From contig CALLUD010000007.1 of the NCBI GenBank assembly GCA_938011325.1, positions 359,624-423,623 of the forward strand: 64,000 nt of DNA, in the 5' to 3' direction. Position 1 is the stretch's first letter, and each line of letters starts with the position of its first letter. The position numbers and the translations under genes are program-made. The notes under the pieces are model-generated. The model did not search any database. It was not told the DNA's origin and saw nothing but the letters and a program-made list of their open reading frames with translations. Origin of the DNA: an uncultured Spartobacteria bacterium. GTDB taxonomy: Bacteria; Verrucomicrobiota; Verrucomicrobiia; Chthoniobacterales; JAATET01. This document shows positions 10,508 to 20,202 of this stretch, one piece after another.

Positions 10508-12293
10508 GCGCGGCCCAGGCCGGGCGGGGCGCCTCGAAGGTCACGCGGTCACCGCTGGTCGGATGCGTAAACGTGATCTTCCACGAATGCAGACAGAGCG
10601 GTGGTGCGTCCACGGAGAGCGTTTGCGGCGAGCCCTGTGCGTCGACGCCCGAGTAAATCGGGTCGCCGCATATGGGATGGCCGAGATGGCGAAGGTGCAG
10701 CCGAATCTGGTTCGTGCGCCCGGTGCGCGGATGGACTTCCAGCAGAGCCGTGCCGTCGGGGGATCTTTCGACTACGGAGAACCCGGTGCTGGCCGGCAGT
10801 CCGTTTTCAAAATCGAGTTCGCGGGCGCCGGCTTCGATCGTGGCTTTGCCGACGGGTGCGTCGCAGCGGAAATGGTCCAGCATCGGATGCCCCTGCACGC
10901 GGGCGAGATAGATTTTCCCGACGCTTCCGTTCTCGAACTGCGGTTGGAGCATTTTCGCAAACCGCCGGTTTCGAGCGCAAACGAGCGCTCCACTGGTATT
11001 GGCATCGAGGCGGTGGGCCGGGCGGGGGCGCTGTCCGCGATAGACGCGCTCGAGAATCGACTGGAGCGTGTTGCGATTGAAGCGTCCACAAGGATGCATG
11101 GGGAGGGGCGCCGGTTTGGCAATCACAAGCAACGCGTCGTCCTCGTGAAGGAAGCGGATGTCGGCGTTTACGTTCGGCTCCACGGCGAGGCGCTCGAGGA
11201 AATAGTAGCGTTCTCCGGTGCGCACGCGCCGGTCGGGTGAAGCAGGCTGCCGGGCCTCGTCGAGGAGGATTTCCTCGTCGAAGCGGACGAGCCACTCTTC
11301 GCGAGGAATGTGAGAAAAGATTCCGCAGAGCGCCTCGAGCAACGGAGCGCCGTCGAACTCCCCCGGCACGTTGATGGGACGATGGTTGTCGGCAGGAACG
11401 CTTCCGGGCAATGGATGCGTAACGGCGTGAAGCGTCGCGTGCCGCTCCGCGAGGACCGCCTCCATTTTCTCGGCGGGGCTTTTGTAACAGTGCGGGCACG
11501 ATTCGTTCGGGACGTAGCGAGGGTCGGCTTGTTCGTCTGGCGTCACGGGAGCCTGGCAAACGAAACAGACGGTCGTCTCGGTCTCGTTGAGCGCGGGATC
11601 GAGTCCTACGCGATGATCGAAGACGAAGCATTCGCCCTCGTAGTGCGCACTTCCGCACTCCTCGAAATATTTCAGGATGCCGCCGTCGAGCTGGAAGATC
11701 TGGCGAAACCCCTCGCGTTCCATGAACGGCCCGGCCTTCTCGCAGCGAATCCCGCCGGTGCAAAACATCACGATGGGCTGGTCCTTCATCGCTGCGGGCA
11801 GTCGCGCGACCGCCTGTGGGAATTCGCGGAAATGGTCCACGCCGATGGGCAGTGCGCCTTTGAAGGTGCCGAGCTTCACCTCGTATTCGTTGCGGGTGTC
11901 GAGAAGCGTGACCGGTCGGCCTTCGTCGAGCCATTGCTTGAGCGTTTTTGGCGCGAGCTTGGGCGACGGATGATTCACGGGATCGATGCCTTCGACGCCG
12001 AACGCGATGATCTCTTTTTTGATCCGCACCAGCATGCGTGAGAACGGCTGCTTCGCGCTCTCGCTGTATTTCGCGGTGAGATCCTCCAGACCGGGAATGG
12101 CACGCAGTCGCGCGAGCAGCTTTTCGACCGCCTCTCGCCCGCCCGCCACGAACAAATTGATACCTTCGGTGCTGAGCAGGATCGTGCCTTTCAGCCCATC
12201 GGCTTTGCATTGGCCGAGGAGTTCCTCGCGCAGTGGCTTCAGCTCGGAGAGCCGGGCAAACTTGTAGGCGGCGATATTCGTAACGGCAGACAC
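10497..12293 (-). CDS. trhO: Fusion of tRNA uridine hydroxylase TrhO and RluA-type pseudouridine synthase
   Basis: A 598-residue fusion. Residues 1-280 match TrhO (YceA), the rhodanese-fold enzyme that hydroxylates U34 of some tRNAs. They include KGTILLSTEGIN, VTLLDTRNEYE, and the active loop FCTGGIRC with Cys178 and Cys184, followed by a Cys-rich CFVC...CPHC tail. Residues about 355-590 are an RluA-family pseudouridine synthase with HRLDANTSG (catalytic Asp430) and LEVHPRTGRTNQIRLH. Both halves keep their catalytic residues, so the protein may place two modifications on RNA. A frameshift does not explain the join because the frame is continuous. It is convergent with the preceding oxidoreductase gene. 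Confidence 0.9.
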   Translation of the reverse strand: MSAVTNIAAYKFARLSELKPLREELLGQCKADGLKGTILLSTEGINLFVAGGREAVEKLLARLRAIPGLEDLTAKYSESAKQPFSRMLVRIKKEIIAFGVEGIDPVNHPSPKLAPKTLKQWLDEGRPVTLLDTRNEYEVKLGTFKGALPIGVDHFREFPQAVARLPAAMKDQPIVMFCTGGIRCEKAGPFMEREGFRQIFQLDGGILKYFEECGSAHYEGECFVFDHRVGLDPALNETETTVCFVCQAPVTPDEQADPRYVPNESCPHCYKSPAEKMEAVLAERHATLHAVTHPLPGSVPADNHRPINVPGEFDGAPLLEALCGIFSHIPREEWLVRFDEEILLDEARQPASPDRRVRTGERYYFLERLAVEPNVNADIRFLHEDDALLVIAKPAPLPMHPCGRFNRNTLQSILERVYRGQRPRPAHRLDANTSGALVCARNRRFAKMLQPQFENGSVGKIYLARVQGHPMLDHFRCDAPVGKATIEAGARELDFENGLPASTGFSVVERSPDGTALLEVHPRTGRTNQIRLHLRHLGHPICGDPIYSGVDAQGSPQTLSVDAPPLCLHSWKITFTHPTSGDRVTFEAPRPAWAAPTE

Positions 12294-12374
12294 AACCCCG
12301 CAGAATGGGCGAGGTCGGAGAGCTGCGAAAGAAAGAATGTCCGCGGCACGACGAGTTGCGCCGCGAGCCTGCTC

Positions 12375-13364
12375 TTACCGGCCGCGGTCACCCGAAGGCA
12401 GCGGGATCTCCGCGTCCAACGGAAGAGGAATGACCGGCTTTGGCATGCCATCCTCGGTCCATTCCAGCTTTTGCAGGCGCGTGGACCGCCCCCTGTAGGT
12501 GTATTCCGAGCTGGTCTTGGCATGGTAGGCGATCCAGTCTTCCTTGCCGTCCGGAGACTTGAAGAAGGAGTGGTGGCCGGGACCGAACACCCCGTTTTCG
12601 TCCGCCCGCTCGAGAATTGGCGTCTCGATTTGCCGCCACGATTTGGGATCCAGCGGATCCTCATCGATCGTCGTCCACAGTGCGCCGACCTTGTAATCGG
12701 GCTTTGCCGTGTCGCACGCCGAATATGTGAGGAAGAGACGGTTGCCGTGTTGAATGACGAACGGCCCTTCACGCACTTCCTCGCAGCCAAAGCCCGATGC
12801 TTCGATAAGCTGGCGTTCTCCCTTCAGCGTCCACGGATCGCTCATCTCTGCGACGTAAAGCCGGTGGTGGGGACGGGCGGCCCAGAAGAAATAGGTCTTT
12901 CCATTCGGGTGAACAAAAACCGAGCCGTCGATCGCGTAGAATTCGTCTTTGGGATCGGTGAGGATCTTCTTCGGTGCGCGATAGGGGCCCTCGATGCGAC
13001 CGCTGGCACTTTCCATCACATACATGCGGTGGTTGTCATCGGGGCCATCGGTCATCGTGAAGTAGCAATACCACTTCGTCCCGCGCGGACCCTTGAGCTC
13101 GTGAAATTCGGGAGCCCACACGCCCTGACCTCCCTCCCAGATCGTGATGGGTTGCGCCTCCGCGAGAGATGCCACCGACTTTGCCTTCCAGAGCTTGATT
13201 CGATCGCCCTGTGTCGTGGCGAGGTAGTAGTGGCCTTTCACGTAGGCCATCCACGGATCGGCGGAGGGATTGACGGGGTTGCGAAAGGTTTTGTCGGCGG
13301 CGCGCGCTTCCGACGTCACGGCAAGCGCGAGCAGGGCGGCGATGAGAACAAGGGGAGAGTTCAT
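12375..13364 (-). CDS. Exported glycoside hydrolase family 43 protein
   Basis: A 329-residue exported five-bladed propeller glycosidase. The signal peptide covers residues 1-23. The GH43 catalytic triad is visible: base Asp36 in NPSADPW, the pKa-modulating Asp146 in YAIDGSVF, and acid Glu199 in EVREGPFV. Family members hydrolyse arabinose- or xylose-containing plant polysaccharides; alpha-L-arabinofuranosidase is the commonest activity in single-domain members, but the substrate is not proven here. I chose the ATG at 13364 because upstream in-frame residues do not look coding. No transporter or other glycan genes lie beside it. Confidence 0.88.
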   Translation of the reverse strand: MNSPLVLIAALLALAVTSEARAADKTFRNPVNPSADPWMAYVKGHYYLATTQGDRIKLWKAKSVASLAEAQPITIWEGGQGVWAPEFHELKGPRGTKWYCYFTMTDGPDDNHRMYVMESASGRIEGPYRAPKKILTDPKDEFYAIDGSVFVHPNGKTYFFWAARPHHRLYVAEMSDPWTLKGERQLIEASGFGCEEVREGPFVIQHGNRLFLTYSACDTAKPDYKVGALWTTIDEDPLDPKSWRQIETPILERADENGVFGPGHHSFFKSPDGKEDWIAYHAKTSSEYTYRGRSTRLQKLEWTEDGMPKPVIPLPLDAEIPLPSGDRGR

Positions 13365-13472
13365 CGGTAGCGAGAAGGGAACAGCCGCGGCCGGATTTGT
13401 CAAAGACGACCCGCGGCGGAATCGTTTCCTCCCGGCTTGCCGTTGGCAGGCGGGGGGATCAGTTTCGACCGC

Positions 13473-15239
13473 ATGAGGATGATCTGCGTGCTGCGATTGG
13501 CGATCCTGGGGGGTCTCGGGTTGCTGGCGGTTTTGCCCGTCCGGGCGACGCCGGAGGATGAGAAATTCACGGCTCTCATCGATCGGATCTGGGCGTGGAA
13601 CATGGAGCAGTTTCCCGAGTGGGCGACGTATCTCGGCAAGCGCGAGGGGCTGGATCGCTGGACGGACAAATCGCCCGAGGCCCTCGAGGTGCGTGAGGAG
13701 CAGGAGCGGAAGTTTCTCGCGGAGCTCGAAGCGATCCATGCGGATCAGCTCAGCGAAAAATGGCGCCTCGACTACGAGCTGCTGCTTCGCGATTTCCGGG
13801 AGGATGTCGAGGGCCAGCAGTTCCCTGCCGAATTGCTGGCGCTCACGCAACTCGGCGGCGTGCACACGTCGATTCCGGAGTTGATGGAGGTTGTCCCTGC
13901 GGAGACGCCGGAGGATTTCGATGCGATTCTCGCGCGATTGAATTCCGTGCCGCGACGGATCGATCAGGACATCGAGCTGCTCAAGCGGGGGCTCGACGCG
14001 GGCGTGACGCCGCCCCGGGTGACGCTCGCCGCATTACCCGAGCAACTCGATGCGCTTGTCTCCGACGACACGCTCGAGAATCCGATTCTCGCGCCATTTC
14101 GGAAGGACACGCCGTTGATGAGCGACGATGCGAAGAAGGAATATCAGGATAAGGCCGTGAAGGTGCTGCGGGAGTCCGTGCTGCCGGCGTTGAAGAAGTT
14201 TCGCGCGTTTGTGAACGAGACCTACATTCCCGGCACGCGCGAGACGATTGGCATGTCGGAAATGCCGAATGGCCAGGCGTGGTATGCCCACCGGGCGAAG
14301 CGTTCGACAACCACCAATCTCACGCCGAAGGAGATTCACGAGATCGGGCTGGCGGAGGTCGAGCGCATCGAGGCCGAAATGGACGCCGTGGCGAAACGGG
14401 CCGGTTTCGAGAACCGGAAGGCGTTCGCGAAACATCTTCAGACCGATCCGAAGTATTTCGCGAAAACCGAGGACGAGCTGTTGATGGGGTATCGCGACAT
14501 CGCGAAGCGCGCCGACGCGGAATTGCCGCGGCTGTTTGGCCGGCTGCCGCGACTGCCCTACGGTGTGAAGCCGATCCCTGCATTCAAGGCCGACGCGGCT
14601 CCCGCGGCGTATTACTACAGCGGCTCGATCGAGGCGCAGCGACCCGGTTACTTCATGGCGAATACGTCGAATCTCGAGAAGCGGCCCAAATGGCAAATGG
14701 AGGCGCTCACACTGCACGAGGCGGTGCCGGGGCATCATCTCCAGCTGGCGCTCGCTTGGGAGCTGGACGAGAAGCCGGAGCTGCTTCGTGAGCGTGGCTA
14801 TACCGCATTCATCGAGGGATGGGGACTGTATGCCGAGAGCCTGGGGAAGGAGATGGGCTTTTACACCGACCCGGCGTCGGACTTTGGCCGGTTGACCTTC
14901 GAGATTTGGCGCGCCTGCCGCCTGGTGGTGGACACCGGTTTGCACGCGCTGGGTTGGACCCGCGAGCAGGCGATTGACTTCATGACGGAGCACTCGGCGA
15001 TGAGCAGCCACGACATCAAGGTCGAGGTGGATCGTTACATCGTCATGCCCGGCCAGGCGCTTGCCTACAAGGTCGGCGAACTCAAGATCAAGGAGCTGCG
15101 AAAGCGCGCGGAGGAGGCGCTGGGCGAAGATTTCGACCTTCGCGGATTTCACGACACGGTGCTCGAAGCCGGCGCCGTTCCACTCGATGTGCTCGAGGAG
15201 CGGGTCAACGACTGGATTCGCCGGCAGAAGTCGAGCTAG
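13473..15239 (+). CDS. Exported DUF885-family putative metallopeptidase
   Basis: A 588-residue protein of the DUF885 family, long helical proteins thought to be zinc carboxypeptidase-like. A signal peptide (MRMICVLRLAILGGLGLLAV...VRA) precedes the mature part. The hallmark TLHEAVPGHHLQLALAW (about residues 412-428) supplies candidate zinc ligands, and FIEGWGLYAESLG follows about 20 residues later. I used the ATG at 13473, which has a G-rich ribosome site upstream and gives the signal peptide. The last 4 bases overlap the convergent MgtC/DUF4010 gene. Substrate unknown. Confidence 0.85.
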   Translation: MRMICVLRLAILGGLGLLAVLPVRATPEDEKFTALIDRIWAWNMEQFPEWATYLGKREGLDRWTDKSPEALEVREEQERKFLAELEAIHADQLSEKWRLDYELLLRDFREDVEGQQFPAELLALTQLGGVHTSIPELMEVVPAETPEDFDAILARLNSVPRRIDQDIELLKRGLDAGVTPPRVTLAALPEQLDALVSDDTLENPILAPFRKDTPLMSDDAKKEYQDKAVKVLRESVLPALKKFRAFVNETYIPGTRETIGMSEMPNGQAWYAHRAKRSTTTNLTPKEIHEIGLAEVERIEAEMDAVAKRAGFENRKAFAKHLQTDPKYFAKTEDELLMGYRDIAKRADAELPRLFGRLPRLPYGVKPIPAFKADAAPAAYYYSGSIEAQRPGYFMANTSNLEKRPKWQMEALTLHEAVPGHHLQLALAWELDEKPELLRERGYTAFIEGWGLYAESLGKEMGFYTDPASDFGRLTFEIWRACRLVVDTGLHALGWTREQAIDFMTEHSAMSSHDIKVEVDRYIVMPGQALAYKVGELKIKELRKRAEEALGEDFDLRGFHDTVLEAGAVPLDVLEERVNDWIRRQKSS

Positions 15240-16474
15240 GGCCAGAACAGGACGATGGCGATTCCCGCCGCGATCGCGGTGGCGAATGATGCGCCGACCC
15301 GGACCGTCAATGCTCTGGTGGCGAGCGCGGCGACGACGCCGAATTTGAAGACGAAGTTTGCCATCATGGCGATGAGGATGGTTCGCCACGCGGTGCCGGG
15401 ATCTAGCCCGTCGGAGTTTGTCATTTGTGCGGCGGAGAGCGTGATGGCGTCCATGTCGGTGAATCCCGAGATCACGCCGACGGTATAGAGGCCGGCGGCG
15501 CCAAAATGATCCTTCGCGGCCGCCACGGCGAGCAGCACCACGGCATAGATGGCTCCAAACACGAGGGCGGAGGTCAGTTCAGCCGGGTTTTTCTGCTCGG
15601 GCATTTCGGCGTGATGGGACCGCGATCGAAGGAACAGGAAAATCGTGATGCCAACGCACGCGAGCAGCATGGCGACCAGCGGAGGGGCAAGTTTCGGGAA
15701 GTTCGACGGTGCGACGGCGGCGATCTCCACGAGCACGCGAACCAGCGAGAAGCAGGACGCGATCATGATGACGAGCGCGGCGAGCGGCGCGAGCGAGGAT
15801 TCCTTCGCGCAGCGTCGTGCATAGCTCACCGTGGTCGCGGTGCTCGAGATGATGCCGCCAATGGTGCCGCCAAGCAGTGTGCCGACCTGTGGTCCGAGAA
15901 ATTTGTAGGCGACGTAGCCACACAGGCTGATGCCGACGATCAGCACGACCATCAGCCAGATCTTGAAGGGATTCCAGACGCCGTAGGGTCCGTAGGACTG
16001 GTGGGGCAGCACCGGCAGAATGATCATGCTCAGCACGACGAACTGGATGATCGCACGCATGTCGCGTTCACCCACGGCATCGGCGAAGCCGTGCAATGCC
16101 TGCTTCGAATGGAGCAACACGGCCATCGCGCCTCCGACGACGACGGCGGCCATGAGGTTGACGGTGACGAGCATTGCGCCCACTCCGAAGAGCAGCAGCG
16201 CGGCGACCTCGGTGGTCATTCCGGGATCGACATCGCCCTTTTTCAGCCTGGCGATGTTTGCAGAGATCACGGTGGCGGCGAGTCCGAGAAATCCAGCGCC
16301 AATCACCCAGCCGCCGGAGACGGTGGCGATCTGGGCGCAGACGGTGCCGAGCATCGAAATGAGCGGAAATGTGCGGATGCCCGCGATGGACGGCTCCGTT
16401 CGCTCCCGCTCCAGACCAAGCAGCAGCCCGATGCCGAGAGAGATCGCGAGCTGTTGGAGAATGATCCAGTCCAT
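15236..16474 (-). CDS. MgtC/SapB-DUF4010 integral membrane protein
   Basis: A 412-residue polytopic membrane protein. The N-terminal half has the MgtC/SapB signature (AISLGIGLLLGLERER, then GIRTFPLISMLGT). The C-terminal half is the DUF4010 domain, with many helices and the conserved GTIGGIISSTATTVSYAR and GFTDMDAITLS stretches. About 12 transmembrane helices are visible. MgtC proteins affect magnesium and phosphate balance; DUF4010 fusions are uncharacterised, so transport is an inference. It is convergent with the DUF885 gene, overlapping by 4 bases. Confidence 0.87.
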   Translation of the reverse strand: MDWIILQQLAISLGIGLLLGLERERTEPSIAGIRTFPLISMLGTVCAQIATVSGGWVIGAGFLGLAATVISANIARLKKGDVDPGMTTEVAALLLFGVGAMLVTVNLMAAVVVGGAMAVLLHSKQALHGFADAVGERDMRAIIQFVVLSMIILPVLPHQSYGPYGVWNPFKIWLMVVLIVGISLCGYVAYKFLGPQVGTLLGGTIGGIISSTATTVSYARRCAKESSLAPLAALVIMIASCFSLVRVLVEIAAVAPSNFPKLAPPLVAMLLACVGITIFLFLRSRSHHAEMPEQKNPAELTSALVFGAIYAVVLLAVAAAKDHFGAAGLYTVGVISGFTDMDAITLSAAQMTNSDGLDPGTAWRTILIAMMANFVFKFGVVAALATRALTVRVGASFATAIAAGIAIVLFWP

Positions 16475-16624
16475 GGGCTTCGGCGAACGACTTGAAGTTA
16501 ACCCGTGGATCGCTCACCAGCCAGTTGCCAGATGCTTCGGCCCGGAGCAGGTCTTGATTGTGTGCAAGGGATCCGGGTCCAATGCGGGTTTGCTTTCCCC
16601 GCCGGCCTCGTTAGCGTTCCCGCC

Positions 16625-16936
16625 GTGAAGAATCCGATTCCGTTGCTTCGCAAACTGGCGCTGATCGAGGGGATCTCGTTCCTTCTGCTGCTGGGCGTCG
16701 CGATGCCGCTCAAGTATTTCGCGGACATGCCCATGGCGGTGAAGATCGCGGGCTGGCTGCACGGCATTCTTTTCACCGCGTTCGTGCTGATGCTGATCCA
16801 GACGATGGTGATCGCGGGCTGGTCCGTTGCGCGGGCCGCGTTTTTCTTCGTCGCGGCGTTGCTCCCCTTCGGTCCGTTCGTGGTCGATGGCAGAATGCGT
16901 CAGCACGAAGAGGAGTTCGACGCCAGGGCGCGTTAG
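16625..16936 (+). CDS. DUF3817 small membrane protein
   Basis: A 103-residue protein starting at a GTG (16625). It begins LLRKLALIEGISFLLLLGVAMPLKYF and continues GWLHGILFTAFVLML, the pattern of DUF3817 (YdzA-like) membrane proteins with three helices. The GTG start is chosen because family members begin just before this LR-x-ALIEG motif and residues further upstream are not hydrophobic or conserved-looking. Function unknown. Confidence 0.8.
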   Translation: MKNPIPLLRKLALIEGISFLLLLGVAMPLKYFADMPMAVKIAGWLHGILFTAFVLMLIQTMVIAGWSVARAAFFFVAALLPFGPFVVDGRMRQHEEEFDARAR

Positions 16937-17012
16937 GTTCGGACGCGGTGCGTGATCGAGGCAGACGGCCAAAGGATCGTTCACCCGCGATCCAAGGGGA
17001 ACCCAACGCATC

Positions 17013-17165
17013 ATGTCCACCATCCTCTTAATCGTGCTTATTCTCCTGCTCATCGGAGCTTTGCCCACATGGCCCTACAGCTCAGGGTGGGGCTATTATC
17101 CGAGCGGAGGCCTGGGGCTTCTCGTGGTGATCCTGCTTGTTCTCCTGCTGCTGGGCGTTTTTTAG
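17013..17165 (+). CDS. DUF3309 small membrane protein
   Basis: A 50-residue ORF, MSTILLIVLILLLIGALPTW followed by PYSSGWGYYPSGGLGLLVVI and a hydrophobic tail ending GVF. Two hydrophobic segments flanking LPTWPYSSGWGYYPSGG are the complete signature of DUF3309, a tiny membrane protein found widely in bacteria. An aaggggaa ribosome-binding stretch lies upstream. Function unknown. It is preceded by the DUF3817 gene on the same strand. Confidence 0.85.
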   Translation: MSTILLIVLILLLIGALPTWPYSSGWGYYPSGGLGLLVVILLVLLLLGVF

Positions 17166-17274
17166 CGTCGAGGAGGGGCTTCGCAATCGGCGCGTGATTG
17201 CCGTGTCATAGGAGCGTCGGGGACGACCTTCCGTCTTGCGCGGATATTTGATTCCGGGAAGGTTGGAGGCACCG

Positions 17275-18645
17275 ATGGTTCTTCCCCGTTCCCTCTGCGT
17301 CGTAGCGCTAACAGGTCTTTTTGGAAGTTGTGCCTTCGCCGCTCCGGCGGCGCGTGTGGTGATCGCGCACGCTGCGTCGGACGAAGGATTTAAATTCGAC
17401 AAAGTCCCGCCACCGGCGACCAACGACGCCGCGACCGAGGCGGCGTTCATCATCGTTTCCGGCGAGCGCGATGGAAACGGCGGCGAGCTCGACAAACTGC
17501 ACGATGGTGGGATTCCCGCGAGTCAGGACGATCCTTCGGGGAATTTCTTTTTCAGCGGAGATGGCGGGCGCATCGCGATGGATCTGCGAAAGCCGATCTG
17601 GATCGAGCGCATCGGCACCTACTCGTGGCACACCGGCGAGCGCGCTCCGCAGACTTACAAGGTTTACGGAGCCGTCGGCAATGAACCGGGATTCGTTGCG
17701 AAGGTGGAGGGCGATACCGATCCGACGACTGTTGGATGGACGTTGATCGCGGATGTCGACACCCGCAACGAAATCGGGGCGGACGGCGGGCAGGTCGGCG
17801 TGGCGATCACGGGCAACGGACCGTCACCGATCGGAAAATACCGCTACCTGCTTTTCGATGTGCTGAAGACGGACGACGGCCCCTTTGGCAACACATTCTT
17901 CAGCGAGATCGATGTTGTGGATGCAAGCGGCCCGAAGCTCGAAGTGGTCAAGGTGCCCGAGAAGATTTTGAAGCAGTTCAAGTTCGGTCGTTACACGTTC
18001 ACCGTCGACCTCACGAAGGCGCCGGATCTGGCGTCGTGGACCGAGAAGACGCTCATGCCGGTGGTGGAGGAGTGGTATCCGAAGATCGTGGAGATGCTGC
18101 CGAGTCCGGGTTACCGCCCTCCCGACGAGGTGACGATGAAATTTCGCGACGATATTGGCGGGACGCCCGCCTATGCAGCGGGAAATGAAGTGACGCTGAA
18201 CATCGAGTTTTTCCGCAATCAGCGGGATCGCGAAGCGTGCGGCGCGGTCGTGCACGAACTCGTGCATGTCGTGCAGAACTACTGGTGGGGCCGGCGTCGG
18301 AATCGAAATGCGGCCGAGGTGCCGGGATGGATCACCGAGGGCATTCCCGATTACATCCGCTGGTTTCTGTTCGAACCGCAGTCGAAAGGCGCGGAGATCA
18401 CGAAGCAGAATTTCGAGGAGGCTCGCTACGACAGCAGCTATCGCGTTTCCGGCAACTTCCTCGATTGGGTCGTGCGGACGAAGGACAGCGACTTGATCCG
18501 CAAGCTCAACGCCGCCGCGCGCGAGGGCAAATACTCTCCGGACGACTGGAAGAAGTGGACCGGATCGACCGTCGAGGAACTCGGCGAAGAGTGGCGCAAG
18601 GAGAACGCCAAGCGGCTGAGGATCGATTACCAGCCCTCCACGTAG
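17275..18645 (+). CDS. Exported basic-secretory-protein-type metallopeptidase, copy 1
   Basis: A 456-residue exported protein. After a signal peptide (MVLPRSLCVVALTGLFGS..AFA) comes a beta-rich region (about 30-225, with YSWHTGERAPQTYKVYGA) resembling discoidin-like domains. The basic secretory protein peptidase domain follows, with ACGAVVHELVHVVQNYWW, an HExxHxxQ zinc motif, then VPGWITEGIPDYIRWFLFEP. The start at 17275 has ggagg 8 bases upstream. It is paralogous over its whole length to the next gene. The family is known from plants and bacteria as secreted proteases; the substrate is unknown. Confidence 0.87.
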   Translation: MVLPRSLCVVALTGLFGSCAFAAPAARVVIAHAASDEGFKFDKVPPPATNDAATEAAFIIVSGERDGNGGELDKLHDGGIPASQDDPSGNFFFSGDGGRIAMDLRKPIWIERIGTYSWHTGERAPQTYKVYGAVGNEPGFVAKVEGDTDPTTVGWTLIADVDTRNEIGADGGQVGVAITGNGPSPIGKYRYLLFDVLKTDDGPFGNTFFSEIDVVDASGPKLEVVKVPEKILKQFKFGRYTFTVDLTKAPDLASWTEKTLMPVVEEWYPKIVEMLPSPGYRPPDEVTMKFRDDIGGTPAYAAGNEVTLNIEFFRNQRDREACGAVVHELVHVVQNYWWGRRRNRNAAEVPGWITEGIPDYIRWFLFEPQSKGAEITKQNFEEARYDSSYRVSGNFLDWVVRTKDSDLIRKLNAAAREGKYSPDDWKKWTGSTVEELGEEWRKENAKRLRIDYQPST

Positions 18646-18791
18646 CACTCCGGGATTCCGACTAGCGGCTGATCGTTAAGCGTGTCCCTGCGGGCAGGAA
18701 CCGAGTGACAGTGAAAACGGCCCTTCCCGGGCGTATGACATGGTTCGCTCTTGCGGTGCGGCGTTCGAGAGGGAAATCATGCGATGCCATA

Positions 18792-20150
18792 ATGCGTCTC
18801 CCCGGATTACTGAGTTGTGCAGCCGTGTCCGCAGTGCTTTCCGGCTATGCGGTGGCTGCCAACGTCTCTGTGGAGTGCATCCGTGACGGAGGTGATTTTC
18901 GTTTCAAGACGGTGCCGCCTCCCGCTGCGAATGACGCCGCGAGTGGGCGGGAGTTTGTGATCGTCAGGGGTGAAAGGGATGGAAAGGGTGGTGCTCTCGC
19001 CGTTCTGACCGATGGGAGGCTCCCGGGGGGAGACGATGAGCCGCGCAGCAATTTCTTTTTTCGTGATGGCGGGCGGTTGTCTTTGGATCTTGGGCGCCCC
19101 GTCGCCATGGAGCGCATCTCGACGTATTCCCGGCACAGCGACGAGCGGTCTCCGCAGGTTTACAAGGTGTATGGTGCGACCGGCGAGACACCGGACTTTC
19201 AGGCGAAGCCGACCAGTGATGACCTCGAATCCGAGGGGTGGAAACTGATTGCCGAAGTCGATACGCGGCAGACGGTGGAGGAGCCGGGTGGTTGTGTGGG
19301 CGTGTCCATCACGGGGGAGCAGGGGAAGGACTTGGGGACGTGGCGTTACCTGCTCTTCGACGTGAAGAAGACCGACGACGCGAGTCCGTTTGCCGACACG
19401 TTTTTCAGCGAGATCGATGTGGTGGAATCGGGCGGGGAGCCGCTGGAGCTGGCGGTGGTCCCGGAGAAGATTCAGAAGACATTCCGCTCGGGCCCCTACA
19501 CCTATACGATCGATGCCACGTTGGCGCCCGACCTTCTCCCGTGGGCGGAGCAGAAGCTGCTTCCGGTGGTTAAGGAGTGGTATCCGAAGATCATCGCCAT
19601 GCTTCCGAGCGAGGGTTTCAAGGCCGCGGACAAGGTGCTGTTTGAATTTCGCGACGACATGGGCGAGACCCCGGCGTATGCCGCGGGCAGCCGGATCGCG
19701 ATGAAAATCCCGTTTTTCCGGGAGCAGCTCGACAAGCAAGCCTGCGGGGCAGTGGTCCACGAAATGGTGCATGTCGTGCAGGCGTATGGAAACGCCCGTC
19801 GGCGGAATCCCAATGCCGTGCGAGCCCCGCGGTGGGTGAGTGAGGGGATTCCGGACTACATTCGATGGTTTCTCTACGAGCCGGAGGCGAAAGGCGCCGA
19901 GATCACCGAGCGGAATTTCGACAGCGCGAGATACGACTCGAGCTATCGCGTGACCGCCAACTTTCTCGACTGGGTGGTTCGGAAAAAGGACAAGGACCTC
20001 ATCCGCAAATTGAATGCCGCGTCGCGGGAAGGGAAATACGATCCGGACCTGTGGAAGCTCTGGACGGGAAGCACGCTCGAGGAGCTCGGCGAGGAGTGGC
20101 GCAAGGAGAACGCGGAGCGACTGGGGATCGATTACAAGCCCTCCGAATAG
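18792..20150 (+). CDS. Exported basic-secretory-protein-type metallopeptidase, copy 2
   Basis: A 452-residue full-length paralogue of the preceding gene. The signal peptide is MRLPGLLSCAAVSAVLSG..VAA. The domain order is the same, with matching landmarks: FKTVPPPAANDAAS, YSRHSDERSPQVYKVYGA, and ACGAVVHEMVHVVQAYGN (HExxHxxQ). The downstream WVSEGIPDYIRWFLYEP is also kept. Both copies keep the zinc motif, so both should be active. Divergence is spread evenly, suggesting an old tandem duplication. A serpin gene follows 52 bases later on the same strand. Confidence 0.87.
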   Translation: MRLPGLLSCAAVSAVLSGYAVAANVSVECIRDGGDFRFKTVPPPAANDAASGREFVIVRGERDGKGGALAVLTDGRLPGGDDEPRSNFFFRDGGRLSLDLGRPVAMERISTYSRHSDERSPQVYKVYGATGETPDFQAKPTSDDLESEGWKLIAEVDTRQTVEEPGGCVGVSITGEQGKDLGTWRYLLFDVKKTDDASPFADTFFSEIDVVESGGEPLELAVVPEKIQKTFRSGPYTYTIDATLAPDLLPWAEQKLLPVVKEWYPKIIAMLPSEGFKAADKVLFEFRDDMGETPAYAAGSRIAMKIPFFREQLDKQACGAVVHEMVHVVQAYGNARRRNPNAVRAPRWVSEGIPDYIRWFLYEPEAKGAEITERNFDSARYDSSYRVTANFLDWVVRKKDKDLIRKLNAASREGKYDPDLWKLWTGSTLEELGEEWRKENAERLGIDYKPSE

Positions 20151-20202
20151 CGTTCCGGTTTTTCCGCTTGGCCGCATTCGCTCCGCGAGTCACGCTTTCG
20201 CC

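Noticed and set aside
10807..12210. A 467-codon minus-strand frame inside the TrhO-RluA gene
   Set aside because: It is a different frame of the same strand with Arg-rich nonsense composition; the fusion gene has all the catalytic motifs.
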